Virus record (IMG/VR): IMGVR_UViG_3300030450_003412
Coordinates: 1-33,022 of that record
DNA length: 33,022 nucleotides
DNA from: a virus
Strand: one strand, 5' to 3'
The notes beneath the pieces were generated by a model. It was not told the origin of the DNA. It saw only the letters and a list, made by a program, of their open reading frames with translations, and searched no databases. Positions 12,527 through 21,995 of this stretch are shown here, in pieces. Position 1 is the stretch's first letter. Every line of letters begins with the position of its first letter. Position numbers and translations under genes: made by a program.

Positions 12527-12885
12527 ACAAATCACCCAACCGCGAAAGTGAGGAGGAAGTCTTTCTGATATATAACGCTAGCCCAATGCAATAGCATTGT
12601 CTGTAAGATATATCTCACAAAGCAATGGGCCTTTTGGCCAGCCCATAGGATGTTTTTCTGCGCAGTGGCATCAGAGAGAAAGCTGAAAACTGCTCGGCTT
12701 GGGGCAGGCGACCCCAGCATTATGAGTGCTACCAGCAAACGTAACCGGTTGATTTTATTGTAGCCGAAAGCATTGCCCTCGCCCACATTTGTCTATTTGC
12801 GCGCATCCGTGGCTATGGTGTGGCCGCAAAATGCCCACAGTCACCTCGCCAGCCTTTGCAGAAGTGGATCTTCAAGGTTTTCTCC

Positions 12886-13032
12886 TTACTTAATCTTTGC
12901 AGCAGCAATGAACAGCTCATCCAGCTGCTCAGGCGTCAGATCCAGCTGAGCGCCGACATAATCAACGAACGCCGACCTGCTCCAACCGCTCGCATGGAAG
13001 CACAGCGTATGGATGCCCAGCGGCTGCGACAC
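12886..13032 (-). CDS. Short possible coding remnant (48 aa)
   Basis: A GTG-initiated frame whose second half, SAFVDYVGAQLDLTPEQLDELFIAAAKIK, reads like a genuine helical C-terminus with strong third-position GC bias. No good ribosome site is seen, and the open frame further upstream is not protein-like. Either a very small gene or the 3' end of a lost one. Confidence 0.3.
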   Translation of the reverse strand: MSQPLGIHTLCFHASGWSRSAFVDYVGAQLDLTPEQLDELFIAAAKIK

Positions 13033-13086
13033 CTGCCGAAAGTGGTGTGACCCAGCGAGAGTGCTGCATTCAGAGAGCAAGGATTG

Positions 13087-13115
13087 CTGAGGGGCTGGGC
13101 CCCTCAGACTTTTTT
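13087..13115 (+). terminator. Strong intrinsic terminator
   Basis: Perfect 8-bp stem CTGAGGGG/CCCCTCAG (13087-13094/13100-13107) with a 5-nt loop, followed by AC and T6 (13110-13115). The T-run is on the plus strand, although no plus-strand gene precedes it; A6 precedes the stem in the minus-strand reading. Confidence 0.65.
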
Positions 13116-13322
13116 CACTGCAAGAGCGCTTTGATACCTTCCAAGACTTCAGCTGCCAGCGCCCGATCAACGATGGCCGCACTTTCCGGTGAGTAAATCG
13201 TAACGGAGAGCCGCTGCTACACGGCCCCAATCAAGCAATCGTTATTGGCTTGAACCTGGGATTCTCTAAGCTTTCCCCCAAAAAAACTTACTCCCCTCAT
13301 ACTTCTCGAACGGGACTCTCAC
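13115..13322 (-). pseudogene. Decayed small phage gene
   Basis: A GTG at 13322 overlapping the previous stop opens VRVPFEKYEGSKFFWGKA, ended by a TAG at 13266. One base change in the T7G5 run would continue it as KLRESQVQANNDCLIGAV to a second TAG (13217-13219). After that the same frame reads QRLSVTIYSPESAAIVDRALAAEVLEGIKALLQ to a stop at 13115. The protein-like pieces in consecutive frames suggest one gene of about 70 codons broken by a frameshift and a nonsense change. Identity unknown. Confidence 0.4.
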
Positions 13323-13492
13323 CAGGTCCAGCCGGCCTCAGCTTCTAGCAGGGTATCGAACCAAGTGAACACGGCCTCCAGTGCTGCGCGCGCTTTTGAC
13401 CCAAAGACGAAAGACGAGTGCAGCGGCAAGAGCAAGAGAGAGAAAAAGTGGCCAGCAACTTCGTGCATGCACTTGGGCTGCGCACGAAGCAT
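13319..13492 (-). CDS. Small ORF or gene fragment with hydrophobic segment (57 aa)
   Basis: From ATG 13492 (or 13468) the frame reads MLRAQPKCMHEVAGHFFSLLLLPLHSSFVFG then KARAALEAVFTWFDTLLEAEAGWTW. The open frame extends a few codons upstream as SDWYPG without a start, so this may be the 3' end of a gene cut off where the tail fibre 3' end was recombined in. The hydrophobic run is short for a membrane helix; a holin role is conceivable from position only. Confidence 0.3.
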   Translation of the reverse strand: MLRAQPKCMHEVAGHFFSLLLLPLHSSFVFGSKARAALEAVFTWFDTLLEAEAGWTW

Positions 13493-13550
13493 GCCTGGAT
13501 ACCAGTCACTAACTTAAGGTTTAGACGCTTTTTAAGCGCTGCCAGGTGGG

Positions 13551-15716
13551 CTAGACCTTCCACCAATCGGCGTTATCGATTGCGCCGGCCGTTATTGGCT
13601 CACCAGCACGCCAGTAACTGAATGCTGAATCTAAGCCGGCCGGAGCACTGGGCCACGACCACCCATACCCGCCTCGCCACTCATAGCTATCCCCTGCTTG
13701 AATGACAGCGGTTCCCCCGCCACCAACAATGCTCTGGTATAGCTTGGTATTAAATCGAAACCACCGCAGCGGATTATACCGTCCATCTCCAGCCCCAAAA
13801 TCACGATCCAACCAAACAACAAATTGCCCAACGGTAGGGGATAAAAAGACAGCTGCCCACGCTTCAGGATACTCAGATGCCAGCCCCGATTCGCCATCTT
13901 GTGCAGCGGTCGCGTCAAAGGGCGCTCTGGCGTCGCGCCCTCCGTAGAACATATACGTGCTACTACCCAAGTATGGCGAGGTGGTAGCCTGGAGCGCGTT
14001 GTCGGTATTGACAACTATATCCTCAAGCGCATGACGTTTTGCCGTCACCGTAACTCCGCCTGGGCGGAAAATGAGCTTAAAAGTTTCGCGCAAAACGTAT
14101 CTGTTGAGGGATATGGTGTTGTACCCCATGAGCTCATTTATGACCGTAACCATTACCCCAGAGGCAGCCCCAGCCCCATCTTGGGTTACAGGGGAGCCCT
14201 CCGGTGCTATCGAATAGAACACGTTTCGAGCGGTCTGCGCTCCTCCATAGTTGCCGTCAGAGCCATGGTTGCCGCCAGTATATATAATTGAACCTCCATC
14301 CCCGTTATTGGCGGCGCTAACGATCATTGGAGATAACCAGTCGGTCGTAAATTCCTGCACTATGATCCAGTCAAAGCCATCTTCAGATTGCTCAATTTTC
14401 TTGAAATTCGGCAGACTATTAAACCCGTTCGGCCCAAATGTAATTCGATAATAATGACCGTTCGACTTGTATTGCGCGATCAGATCATCGCCGCTCTTCT
14501 CCCAAAAGACAAGAGAGTCATGGGGGGAATTGGGGTCGCTACGAGCCGACCTGTAGCGCGTTGGATCGATTACCCATGACCACCCCGGAAAGCCTTCATT
14601 GGCAATGATAGGAGTTCCGTCAGCAGGCAATTTCTCTGCATTGACGGTTAGTTTTATTTCAATGGTAGGGCGCTGACTAGGCACCAATCGAATCGTTTGT
14701 ATTCCGCCGCTTCGGTCAATCAATTCATCTCTCTGATCTGCGCTTTCGATCAGTACGTCGTCAGCACTGCTAAGGGTAACTGCATCCCGCTCAATGATAT
14801 ACCAACCGTACCCAGGCGCTCCGCCCAACTCCGCTCCATTCTGATAGTATCGAAGAACGTACACCTTTCCTGGGACCGCACCAATGACCTCTGCATCGAG
14901 AATCAGGTCAGACCATTCCACTCTCTCCGGCGTCGTCGTTCCATCTACCGTCATTTGCTTAAGCGGGTAAGGCTTTCCTTCGTTGATTCTCAGCGCATCC
15001 AGTGCAGGGTCAGCAAGGGCATCAGCTATAGCCTGGCTGCGATCGGCCTGTACCTCGTCCTCAAATGCCAGCCTCCGCCACCCGCCCCAAGCGGTGAAGT
15101 CCCTGGTACGAACCCAAACTGCAGGATTGTTTCTGCCTTGATTGATGGCAATCTGATGTCTCACCCCCCCGCGCTCAATATGAAGAATGGCGGGCGCGGC
15201 TGTTTCAGAAGGCTTATTCAGCGTCGAGCTGTCGCCTCGATAAAACCCGCTTTTGCTAATAGCATCAAAATCACTTTCCAGCCCAGCCCAGCCGATCAAT
15301 TTTTCAACGGAACCCGCGCTGGGGTAGCTCTCTATTTCGACGGCGGAACCGGCATTATTTTTATATAGAATTAGATACTCGTCTGCAGAGGCAGATGGCA
15401 CGCTGAAGTATTGCCCATCTGTTGTTGCGGCTATGCCGCTGGCTGCATCTTCGTATACTCCCGCTGATAGCTGAGCAGCATCTTTTGCCGCCTCGGAACG
15501 ATCAGCCTCTGCTTTCGCATCATAGTATGCGTCAATGGCTAGCTGGGCCCCGTCAAAGACTTGCTCCATCCCTCTGAGAGTCAGCCGACGTTTTCCAAGC
15601 CGGTCAATAAACACGCTTTCATCACTGTTGACGGCCTCATCGAGCTGCTCCGCGTTATCAGAAAAGTCGCGAGGATCAGCGGAACCAACAGGGTTTCCGG
15701 TGTTGTACTTGGTCAT
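13551..15716 (-). CDS. Tail fibre / receptor-binding protein (721 aa)
   Basis: N-terminus MTKYNTGNPVGSADPRDFSDNAEQLDEAVNSDESVFIDRLGKRRLTLRGME is the tail-attachment segment common to many phage fibres. A helical linker (AIDAYYDAKAEADRSEAAKDAAQLS) follows. Then comes a YPSAGSVEKLIGWAGLESD... region with TAWGGWRRLAFEDEVQ, typical of pyocin and fibre proteins, and then a long beta-rich distal part ending in WRAGEPITAGAIDNADWW. It should bind the cell surface and decide host range. The ATG at 15716 follows TTGGAGAAAAGC. It is the last recognisable late gene, with a terminator just before it (15739-15756). No chaperone gene is recognised downstream. Confidence 0.85.
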   Translation of the reverse strand: MTKYNTGNPVGSADPRDFSDNAEQLDEAVNSDESVFIDRLGKRRLTLRGMEQVFDGAQLAIDAYYDAKAEADRSEAAKDAAQLSAGVYEDAASGIAATTDGQYFSVPSASADEYLILYKNNAGSAVEIESYPSAGSVEKLIGWAGLESDFDAISKSGFYRGDSSTLNKPSETAAPAILHIERGGVRHQIAINQGRNNPAVWVRTRDFTAWGGWRRLAFEDEVQADRSQAIADALADPALDALRINEGKPYPLKQMTVDGTTTPERVEWSDLILDAEVIGAVPGKVYVLRYYQNGAELGGAPGYGWYIIERDAVTLSSADDVLIESADQRDELIDRSGGIQTIRLVPSQRPTIEIKLTVNAEKLPADGTPIIANEGFPGWSWVIDPTRYRSARSDPNSPHDSLVFWEKSGDDLIAQYKSNGHYYRITFGPNGFNSLPNFKKIEQSEDGFDWIIVQEFTTDWLSPMIVSAANNGDGGSIIYTGGNHGSDGNYGGAQTARNVFYSIAPEGSPVTQDGAGAASGVMVTVINELMGYNTISLNRYVLRETFKLIFRPGGVTVTAKRHALEDIVVNTDNALQATTSPYLGSSTYMFYGGRDARAPFDATAAQDGESGLASEYPEAWAAVFLSPTVGQFVVWLDRDFGAGDGRYNPLRWFRFNTKLYQSIVGGGGTAVIQAGDSYEWRGGYGWSWPSAPAGLDSAFSYWRAGEPITAGAIDNADWWKV

Positions 15717-15732
15717 GCTTTTCTCCAAGGCA

Positions 15733-15756
15733 TAAAAAACCCGCCTAGTGGCGGGT
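15733..15756 (-). terminator. Intrinsic terminator between tail-tip and tail fibre genes
   Basis: On the minus strand ACCCGCC-ACTA-GGCGGGT is followed by a T-run (15738-15733). It lies just upstream of the fibre gene's ribosome site, so late RNA polymerase must read through it, or the fibre is made at reduced level. Confidence 0.75.
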
Positions 15757-15776
15757 CGTTTGGGGATTAGTCTGCT

Positions 15777-18467
15777 TTAAGCTGGGGCGTTGTCGTCGTC
15801 GGCATACACGCGGGCGTCGTAGTTTGTGGCGCTCACGCTAACCGAGCCCGGGCCTTGCGGGTCAATATTGGAAATGAGTGCCGGAAAACACCAGCGCTCG
15901 GTGGTGCCGAAATATACATGCGTCGGCTCACGATCGGGCGGCAGCACGGCAGGCCACGGCTCTGGAATCGATACCAAGGCGGTGAATTCATCCGGGCCTT
16001 CGGTGCAGGGAAATGGTCCAACGGTGCTGCCGTCTTCGGCACGGTAGGCGATCACATGGTTCTTTCCGGCTTCAAACTCCATGGGCTCGGACACGGTAAT
16101 GCGGTCAGCGCTGATAGACTCAAGGATGGCAACCTTGCCATAGCCCGGAATGTCATCCAGCAAAGGCACGTATGACAGGTATTGGCTGTTGAGAGCGTCC
16201 AGCTCGGTGTTAAAGGTGTACGTCCATCGCCGATACCGTTGCGCCCTGCGCCGCCTCATTCCGATACGCCATGCTCGGGTTCGGTCGGTCACGCCATCAA
16301 GTTTGATCTTGTCCACCTTGATCTGCTGATCGCCAGGCAGAGTGCACATGACCGTCTCGGTTGTCCATGTGTCCGCGTTGGTGTACTCCACTTCCACGCC
16401 ATCCGCCTCGTCCGGCTGCCTGCCGCTGAACTGCCGGCGCAAAGGCGCGGTCATATTCTCCGGGCTGTAGCCGTCTTCGAGTTGCGTGCGGGGCTCATCT
16501 CTGACCGGCGTGATGACTCCGTTATCCAGCGTCACGTCTGCAAATCCGGCGCGCAACATCATCTTCATGGCGTCCAGCGCGGTGCCGTCGTTAATGACAA
16601 AATCAAAAGTGTCACCACGCGCCTGCCAGATGCCGTCCAGCCGCTCAAGCTCGCTGATGTTGATCTGGTCATCGCCGTAACCCAAGGAGCGTGCCACGTA
16701 AGCCGTGGCGTCAGCAATGGAGCGGGTGGTTGCCGGGGCTCCGCCTGCGACGGGCGGCAGCTTTCGGGTGGCAACGATGTTGATCTGGTTGTTGGACTGG
16801 CTGCCGATCTGGTCAGTGCCTTCCAGCGTCACGGCCATGGTGGTCACGCCGGCGTAGCTGGTGACCGTGGGCAGTCTGGCTTTTAGGCCAAGCCATTCGA
16901 TGCGGTCAAGGTCGGCAATCTCGTTGCTTTCCGCTTGCACGCGCCGCACCCGCACTTCAGGCCGGATGGCGCTGCCGAGGCTCAGGCGGTACGTAAAGCC
17001 AAGCTGGTCTCGGGTGGCGTTGTCGATGGTGTAAGTTTGGCTGTTCCAGGCGGTCGTGCCAATTTCGCGCCATTGCACTTCGACCTGCCGTTTTGTGTCA
17101 AAACTGACCACGGTATCCTCGTCGATCTTGCCCTGGCCCTGAGGCAAGAAGAAATCAACTTCGATAGTGTCGGTGGTCTCGCCAGAAGGGCAGGCGGCGA
17201 ACGGGCCGGCCCAGCCCTCATTGGCGGAGCGCTGGTCTAGCAGTACGTCATAATAACCGGTCTCGGTGGAAAAGCCGGGCCACCCGGTATCTACGGCTCC
17301 ATCTAAAAATCGCGTCACGGTAAAGCCGCGTACCAACTCAGGGTTACCGGGGTCATAGATTTTCGAGTCAATCCGATAGGCGCGGTCGGTCAGCGACGAA
17401 AAGATCAGGTAGGTGCCTGTGGGCCAGCCTTGCACGGTTGTGCCGCCCTGACTGATTGTGATGTCATTGCCGTCCACCGACTCCACCAGAAAGACGCCGT
17501 TGGCCTGCGTCAGATCGTCAGACCGTAGCCGAATGTTGTCTCCCACTTGCGTCACGCCCCAACTGGCGGTTAGCACGGTGTCGCCGTTGCTGTCGGTGCT
17601 GACGTCGGTCGATTGCCCCCCCGATATGTAGATAAAGTCGCCCACCCCCCAATCGCCGGGGAATGTCACAAACGATAGGCTGGTTTCGATAGTGTTGCCG
17701 CTCAGGTCAATGGACTCCCCGAATAGCCCCGCGCTCAAGCTCTCACCACGATACAGCCGAATGCCCGCAGAGCTGGTCGTGCCGCCCACCTCCGGCGCGG
17801 TGTACCAATTTTGATGGCACTGGTTGCCCGCCACATACGCGCCGGGCTCAAAAATGGCGTAGTTGACTGCGCTGGATAGCTGGCCAAACGGTGTCTCGCC
17901 AATGCGGATGCTATCCGCTTCGATGCTGTAGCTGCCCACGCCCACGGACAGCATCAAATCAAGGCACTGAGTCCGTGCGTCTTTGTAGTACCTCCGTGGC
18001 TGGTTGACGTAATCCGGATACCGGATATACCGGCCAAAGAGTTCCGGAATACCCTGGCCTAGTCGGGCGGTGTTGGCGCGGGCGTCTGCGGGAGTGATGC
18101 GGGAACCTTGTTGGCCCATGCTGCTGTCCGAGGCCGACGGGATGGCTGGCATGATGGCGTCGATAGCCGCCTGACCTGCCGCGATGGAGCCGCCCCAAAA
18201 TGGCAGGACCACACCGAGGGCGTCACCAACGCTTCCGCCCCTCGGCGCGGGCCGAAACTCCGCCACGTCCCGCTCGCCAATGACCGTATCGGCCCAGTCT
18301 TCCGGCTTGACGATAGCGCCGTTAATCATGCAGCTAATCGGCTGGATAGAGCTGCGCTGATAGCCTTCGGCGCGCGATGATACCCACGCCTCAACCGTCA
18401 TGCCGTGGTCGTCGTAGACCTCGACAGGCTCACCCGGCATGATGCTTTCATAGACCTTAATCGTCAT
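15777..18467 (-). CDS. Tail tip host-specificity protein (TipJ/gpJ-like), 896 aa
   Basis: Central tail-tip protein of siphophages, corresponding to lambda gpJ. N-terminal MTIKVYESIMPGEPVEVYDDHG, then ARLGQGIPELFGRYIRYPDYVNQPRRYY (about 135-165), long beta domains, GLKARLPTVTSYAGVTTMAV near the middle, DGVITPVRDEP and a C-terminal set of strands ending ATNYDARVYADD, which matches the TipJ family in order. Shorter than lambda gpJ (1132). It attaches to the tube end and contacts the receptor or fibre. ATG 18467 is preferred over an upstream TTG because GAAGG lies at good spacing. Its start overlaps the NlpC/P60 gene by 11 nt. Confidence 0.9.
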   Translation of the reverse strand: MTIKVYESIMPGEPVEVYDDHGMTVEAWVSSRAEGYQRSSIQPISCMINGAIVKPEDWADTVIGERDVAEFRPAPRGGSVGDALGVVLPFWGGSIAAGQAAIDAIMPAIPSASDSSMGQQGSRITPADARANTARLGQGIPELFGRYIRYPDYVNQPRRYYKDARTQCLDLMLSVGVGSYSIEADSIRIGETPFGQLSSAVNYAIFEPGAYVAGNQCHQNWYTAPEVGGTTSSAGIRLYRGESLSAGLFGESIDLSGNTIETSLSFVTFPGDWGVGDFIYISGGQSTDVSTDSNGDTVLTASWGVTQVGDNIRLRSDDLTQANGVFLVESVDGNDITISQGGTTVQGWPTGTYLIFSSLTDRAYRIDSKIYDPGNPELVRGFTVTRFLDGAVDTGWPGFSTETGYYDVLLDQRSANEGWAGPFAACPSGETTDTIEVDFFLPQGQGKIDEDTVVSFDTKRQVEVQWREIGTTAWNSQTYTIDNATRDQLGFTYRLSLGSAIRPEVRVRRVQAESNEIADLDRIEWLGLKARLPTVTSYAGVTTMAVTLEGTDQIGSQSNNQINIVATRKLPPVAGGAPATTRSIADATAYVARSLGYGDDQINISELERLDGIWQARGDTFDFVINDGTALDAMKMMLRAGFADVTLDNGVITPVRDEPRTQLEDGYSPENMTAPLRRQFSGRQPDEADGVEVEYTNADTWTTETVMCTLPGDQQIKVDKIKLDGVTDRTRAWRIGMRRRRAQRYRRWTYTFNTELDALNSQYLSYVPLLDDIPGYGKVAILESISADRITVSEPMEFEAGKNHVIAYRAEDGSTVGPFPCTEGPDEFTALVSIPEPWPAVLPPDREPTHVYFGTTERWCFPALISNIDPQGPGSVSVSATNYDARVYADDDNAPA

Positions 18468-18855
18468 AGTAGACAACCTTCAAAAATCGCCGCTCGAATG
18501 CCTGCAGGTGTACCAGTCTGGGGCCGTGCTTGCCGTGCCCTGGTTCGTCGGTTTCCAAGATCATTGGCCGCCCGTCCACCTCAACCACAATCGCAATATG
18601 AGTGCACAGCCTGCCCCGATAGCAGCAGGCAATCGCGCCGGGGTGCGGTCGGCACTCCTGATAGTTGCGGGACTCGGCCAGCATGGCGCGGGTTAGCGCC
18701 TTCTTGTCTGAGCCTTCGACCGCCCCGTGCTCCGGCATCCACGCCTTGCCAAACAAATGCACCCGCGCCAGCCGCACCAAGCCATAACAATCCGCGCCGG
18801 TTGGCAGTCTGCCGTTGGGCGCATACGGCACTTGGAGAAGGTCGTCTAGGGTCAT
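18457..18855 (-). CDS. NlpC/P60-family tail tip peptidase (132 aa)
   Basis: Cysteine peptidase of the NlpC/P60 kind found at siphophage tail tips (lambda gpK-like), thought to open peptidoglycan during DNA entry. Catalytic Cys in GADCYGLVRLARVHLFG (about residue 25) and His in LCTHIAIVVEVDGR (about 90) are visible. The ATG at 18855 overlaps the stop of the previous gene. As no endolysin was found, this is the only evident cell-wall enzyme in the window. Confidence 0.82.
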   Translation of the reverse strand: MTLDDLLQVPYAPNGRLPTGADCYGLVRLARVHLFGKAWMPEHGAVEGSDKKALTRAMLAESRNYQECRPHPGAIACCYRGRLCTHIAIVVEVDGRPMILETDEPGHGKHGPRLVHLQAFERRFLKVVYYDD

Positions 18856-19337
18856 AGGTAGCGCAACCCCGGAAACTCGCTTGCCAGATACCGGCGACGA
18901 GGCCACGCGGTATTCAGCAAATCAAAGTAACCGGCTTCCACCATCACCATCATGCCCTCGAACGTACCGCCGCGCAGAATCATCTTGTACGGCTGCTTGG
19001 CCGGGGCTGAGAGGTCGCCAGAGAGAAACACGCGGTAATTGACCGGCACCTGTGCGTCTGATGCCAGCGCTGCGTCTATGGCCTTCTGCGCCTCGCCTGT
19101 GGCGTTGGCAATGGCAAAGGTGAGTATTTGCTGGCCGTTGGTGTTTTTGGGGGGCTCTTTGTACTCAAATGGCCCGGCCTTGAACGTCACCGTTTCGTTT
19201 GTTTCGAGTGTGGCGGTCAAATCTTCGTAGGCAGCCACCACCCGGATGGGCTCTTCCCCCGGCACCAGAATTTCCAGTGTCGGCAATATGACCTGATCTG
19301 ATGGCGCGCTGGCGTAGACCGCTTCGATGATGCTCAT
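18852..19337 (-). CDS. DUF1833-type minor tail protein (161 aa)
   Basis: Beta-rich protein MSIIEAVYASAPSDQVILPTLEILVPGEEPIRVVAAYEDLTATLETNETVTFKAGPFEYKEPPKNTNGQQ..., characteristic of the DUF1833 family between the M-like protein and the NlpC/P60 tail peptidase. It corresponds in position to lambda gpL and belongs to the tail tip hub. The ATG overlaps the neighbouring stop codon by 4 nt on each side of the gene. Confidence 0.8.
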   Translation of the reverse strand: MSIIEAVYASAPSDQVILPTLEILVPGEEPIRVVAAYEDLTATLETNETVTFKAGPFEYKEPPKNTNGQQILTFAIANATGEAQKAIDAALASDAQVPVNYRVFLSGDLSAPAKQPYKMILRGGTFEGMMVMVEAGYFDLLNTAWPRRRYLASEFPGLRYL

Positions 19338-19798
19338 GTTTCAGGCCACTCGCGGTTGATTGCCTGGTCGATGATGTCTGCACCCAGAACAAACTCCCTG
19401 CCGATCAAGTACCAGTCTTTGGGCAGTATTGGGCGCTTGCGGATTTCGACCTTGGCGGTGTAACGCCAATAATCCAGCCCAACCAGGGCAGGGCCGTCAT
19501 ACATCGCAGCAAACCGGCACTCGTAGAATTCCAGCCTGCCGACCGGAGTGGTCAGCGCGAGATTGAACCAGTCAGCACCGTCTGTGATGTCGTACGCAAA
19601 CCATGCCTCGAATATCTGGGCCTGTGCGTTGGTCAGCAACCATTGAAGCTCTACGCTGCTCGGTACGCTGGTGAACGCTCTACGTTGCCGCGCTCTGCCG
19701 GTGGACATCTCCGTACGCATGAAGGGGCTGGCGTGCTGAATCGCGTAGCCTGAGCGCTGGGGTGTCGGCAGTTCAGCCGGGTAATCGATGTTCGCCAT
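19334..19798 (-). CDS. gpM-like minor tail protein (154 aa)
   Basis: MANIDYPAELPTPQRSGYAIQHASPFMRTEMSTGRARQRRAFTSVP... is typical of minor tail proteins encoded right after the tape measure gene, analogous to lambda gpM. The motif FEAWFAYDITDGADWFNL and a C-terminal strand region RYTAKVEIRKRP are seen. It should form the distal tail tip ring. Start overlaps the tape-measure stop by one base. Confidence 0.78.
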   Translation of the reverse strand: MANIDYPAELPTPQRSGYAIQHASPFMRTEMSTGRARQRRAFTSVPSSVELQWLLTNAQAQIFEAWFAYDITDGADWFNLALTTPVGRLEFYECRFAAMYDGPALVGLDYWRYTAKVEIRKRPILPKDWYLIGREFVLGADIIDQAINREWPET

Positions 19799-21978
19799 TA
19801 TCGGCCCTGCCTTTTAAGCCCGTAGGTGGATTGGATCGTGCGCGACATCGGCCCGCCCGTAGACATATCAGCGATGAAGATATCGATCACGCGATTACCC
19901 TGGCTGTCGGTGCTTTCTTCGGTTCGGGTGCCTGCTGGTGCGTTGTTCACGTTAACCACAGTTCCGCTTCCGCCCTGCCCAATCCGGCTCAAGGTGGCGT
20001 CCAGCTTGGCGCTGGTTTCGGAGGTTAGAACGCGCTCACCTTTATCCAATAGCCAGGTGCCTTCCTTGGGCACACTGTCGATGCCGTCGTGGGCCATGCC
20101 GACGACGGCTAGTGTGCTGGATAGGGCGGTAGTGCTGGTTAATGCGGCTGCGGCTGGTACTGCGTTACCGCCCATGGTTGCCAGCGAGGCCATAGCGGCA
20201 GCTGGTGCCCATGCGGCACTTGCAGCGGCTGCTTGCGCTACTGTTGTGGCGGTGGCTGATGTACCCATAATGGCCTGAACGGCTTGCAGTGCCAGCCACT
20301 GAGCCGCCATCTGGCCAATAGCATTGACCACCGAGCGGAGGATGGTTTCGCCAATCCCTTTCAGTGCATCGTCCAGGGACTCGGCGTCAAAGATCACCGA
20401 TTCGAAGGCGTTGCCGAACCCGGTGGTGAAGTTGTCGATGACGGTCTTGCTGAGCTCATCGAAGTTCTGCAGGTTTTCACTGGCCGATTCAATCCAGCGC
20501 TCCCAATATCCGGCCTCGACTTCTTCGCGCTGCGCCAGATTTTCCTTCGTGAGCGCGGTGATCGACTCGATCTTTTGCTGCTCGTTCTGGAACTTGAGGT
20601 TGTCCGCCTCCATCTTGCTGAGCGCGTCAGCTTCATAGAGGGCCTGGATTTCCTCGTTGCGCTCGCCGTAGACGCGGAGGATGGTCTGCTTTTCGGTTTC
20701 GAAGGCTTGGCGGATGGTTGCCAGTCGGCTCTGGAGATCGCTTTCGAGGTCGCTGGCTGAGGAGCCGTTTGAGCCGGCCCCGCCGCCACCTCGATTATTT
20801 CCGCTTGGCGGAAGATCTATCGTATCTACGCCTGTGCCGGAACCATTGGCCCCATTCCGGGCGGACTGATTCTTCCTCGCGTTGTCTATCAGCTGAGAGA
20901 CTGCTTCATATTCAGCCTTTATGCGCCGCAGTCTTTCTTCTTCTACTTTGAGAACTTCCGGGGGGATCAGGCCCGGTGTCTGACGCAAGTTTTTAAGGCG
21001 TTCTTCCTGGCCCTCCATTGCCTCGTTTAGATCCTGGAGTTTTTCAGTCAGGCGCGGGATGTCATCGGCGGCGGGGCCATGAACAAACGCCGCCAGCTCC
21101 TCGGCCAAAAACTGCGTAACCTTTACCGCGCCGTCTATTGCCTTGATCACGAAATTCATGGAAGTGACAACGGCCCCACCGAGGGCGCGCGCGGATTCCA
21201 AGGTGCTTTCATCACTCAGAATATCAATGAGATCGTTGATCGCCGGCAACGCAGCCATCACGACCTCGTTCTTCATCCCGGTGGCGGCTCCGGTCAGCTC
21301 GTCCATGCCGCGCCGGATCGATTCCAACTGCTCGAAATCCATATCCGAGAAGACGTTGCCGGTGCGCTCGGCTTCGTCGCCAAGGGCCTTCATCTCCTTG
21401 CCGTTGTCGCGCAGCAGTGGGATCAGGGCGGTGGCGTCTGACGCAATGGTCTCCATGTAGAACGTCATGTCTTTCTGACTGACGCCCGCCTCTTCCAGAC
21501 TGGACACGTAAAGCTGCAACGCTTCCGGGCCGGATAGTCGCGCAAACTGGTCAGCCGTCACCCCAACTTTCGGGGCGATATTTTCGAAGAAGTCCGCCAT
21601 CGGGCCGCCACCGGTCTGGATGAAATCACCGATGCGGTCGTTGGTGTCCTTCAGAATGTCCGCAACTTTATCCTGCTCGATGCCGTAACGCTTCGCGGCA
21701 TAGGTGAGCTTTTGAAATTGCTGCGGAGTGGCGCCGGCCAGGGCCGACAGGTTTTTAACCTCGCGGGCACCCTCTGCGGTTGACGCAACCAGTGCGGCCA
21801 TGCCGCTGACGGCTGCAGCGGTGCCAACAGTCAGCGCCGCGCCGATCTGGTTGGAGTAACGCTCAATCTGCTTGGCTGTCTTCTGAGACTTGCGGGCAGC
21901 CTTGTCCATGCCCTGCTCGAATCCGCTTACCTTCGCAATGAGGTCGAGCGTTAATGTACCCAGCGACTTACGGGCCAT
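19798..21978 (-). CDS. Tape measure protein (726 aa)
   Basis: Begins MARKSLGTLTLDLIAKVSGFEQGMDKAARKSQKTAKQIERYSNQIGAALT, the standard tape measure start. It is long and helical, with coiled coils (EDLQDLNEAMEGQEERLKNLRQ; ETEKQTILRVYGERNEEIQALYEADALSKMEADNLKFQNEQQKI) and an Ala-rich hydrophobic stretch near residues 580-660 that could insert into the membrane during DNA ejection. The length sets the tail length. The ATG at 21978 follows TGGAGAAACGC, directly after a terminator hairpin. Confidence 0.93.
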   Translation of the reverse strand: MARKSLGTLTLDLIAKVSGFEQGMDKAARKSQKTAKQIERYSNQIGAALTVGTAAAVSGMAALVASTAEGAREVKNLSALAGATPQQFQKLTYAAKRYGIEQDKVADILKDTNDRIGDFIQTGGGPMADFFENIAPKVGVTADQFARLSGPEALQLYVSSLEEAGVSQKDMTFYMETIASDATALIPLLRDNGKEMKALGDEAERTGNVFSDMDFEQLESIRRGMDELTGAATGMKNEVVMAALPAINDLIDILSDESTLESARALGGAVVTSMNFVIKAIDGAVKVTQFLAEELAAFVHGPAADDIPRLTEKLQDLNEAMEGQEERLKNLRQTPGLIPPEVLKVEEERLRRIKAEYEAVSQLIDNARKNQSARNGANGSGTGVDTIDLPPSGNNRGGGGAGSNGSSASDLESDLQSRLATIRQAFETEKQTILRVYGERNEEIQALYEADALSKMEADNLKFQNEQQKIESITALTKENLAQREEVEAGYWERWIESASENLQNFDELSKTVIDNFTTGFGNAFESVIFDAESLDDALKGIGETILRSVVNAIGQMAAQWLALQAVQAIMGTSATATTVAQAAAASAAWAPAAAMASLATMGGNAVPAAAALTSTTALSSTLAVVGMAHDGIDSVPKEGTWLLDKGERVLTSETSAKLDATLSRIGQGGSGTVVNVNNAPAGTRTEESTDSQGNRVIDIFIADMSTGGPMSRTIQSTYGLKRQGR

Positions 21979-21995
21979 GCGTTTCTCCAGGCAAT

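Larger units (their letters stand above)
12536..13318. other. Poorly coding, decayed region
   Basis: Only short minus-strand coding remnants are seen (listed separately). 12560-12620 is AT-rich with the hairpin CAATGC-AATA-GCATTG and the palindrome AGATATATCT, plausibly the promoter region of the accessory cassette, although no clear -35/-10 pair can be fixed. An 84-codon open frame (12532-12786) and an open plus-strand frame at 12820-13050 lack protein-like character. Confidence 0.45.

Noticed and set aside
12532-12786. An 84-codon open frame on the minus strand
   Set aside because: No ribosome site and irregular composition; it crosses palindromes that look regulatory. Not excluded as a small membrane peptide.
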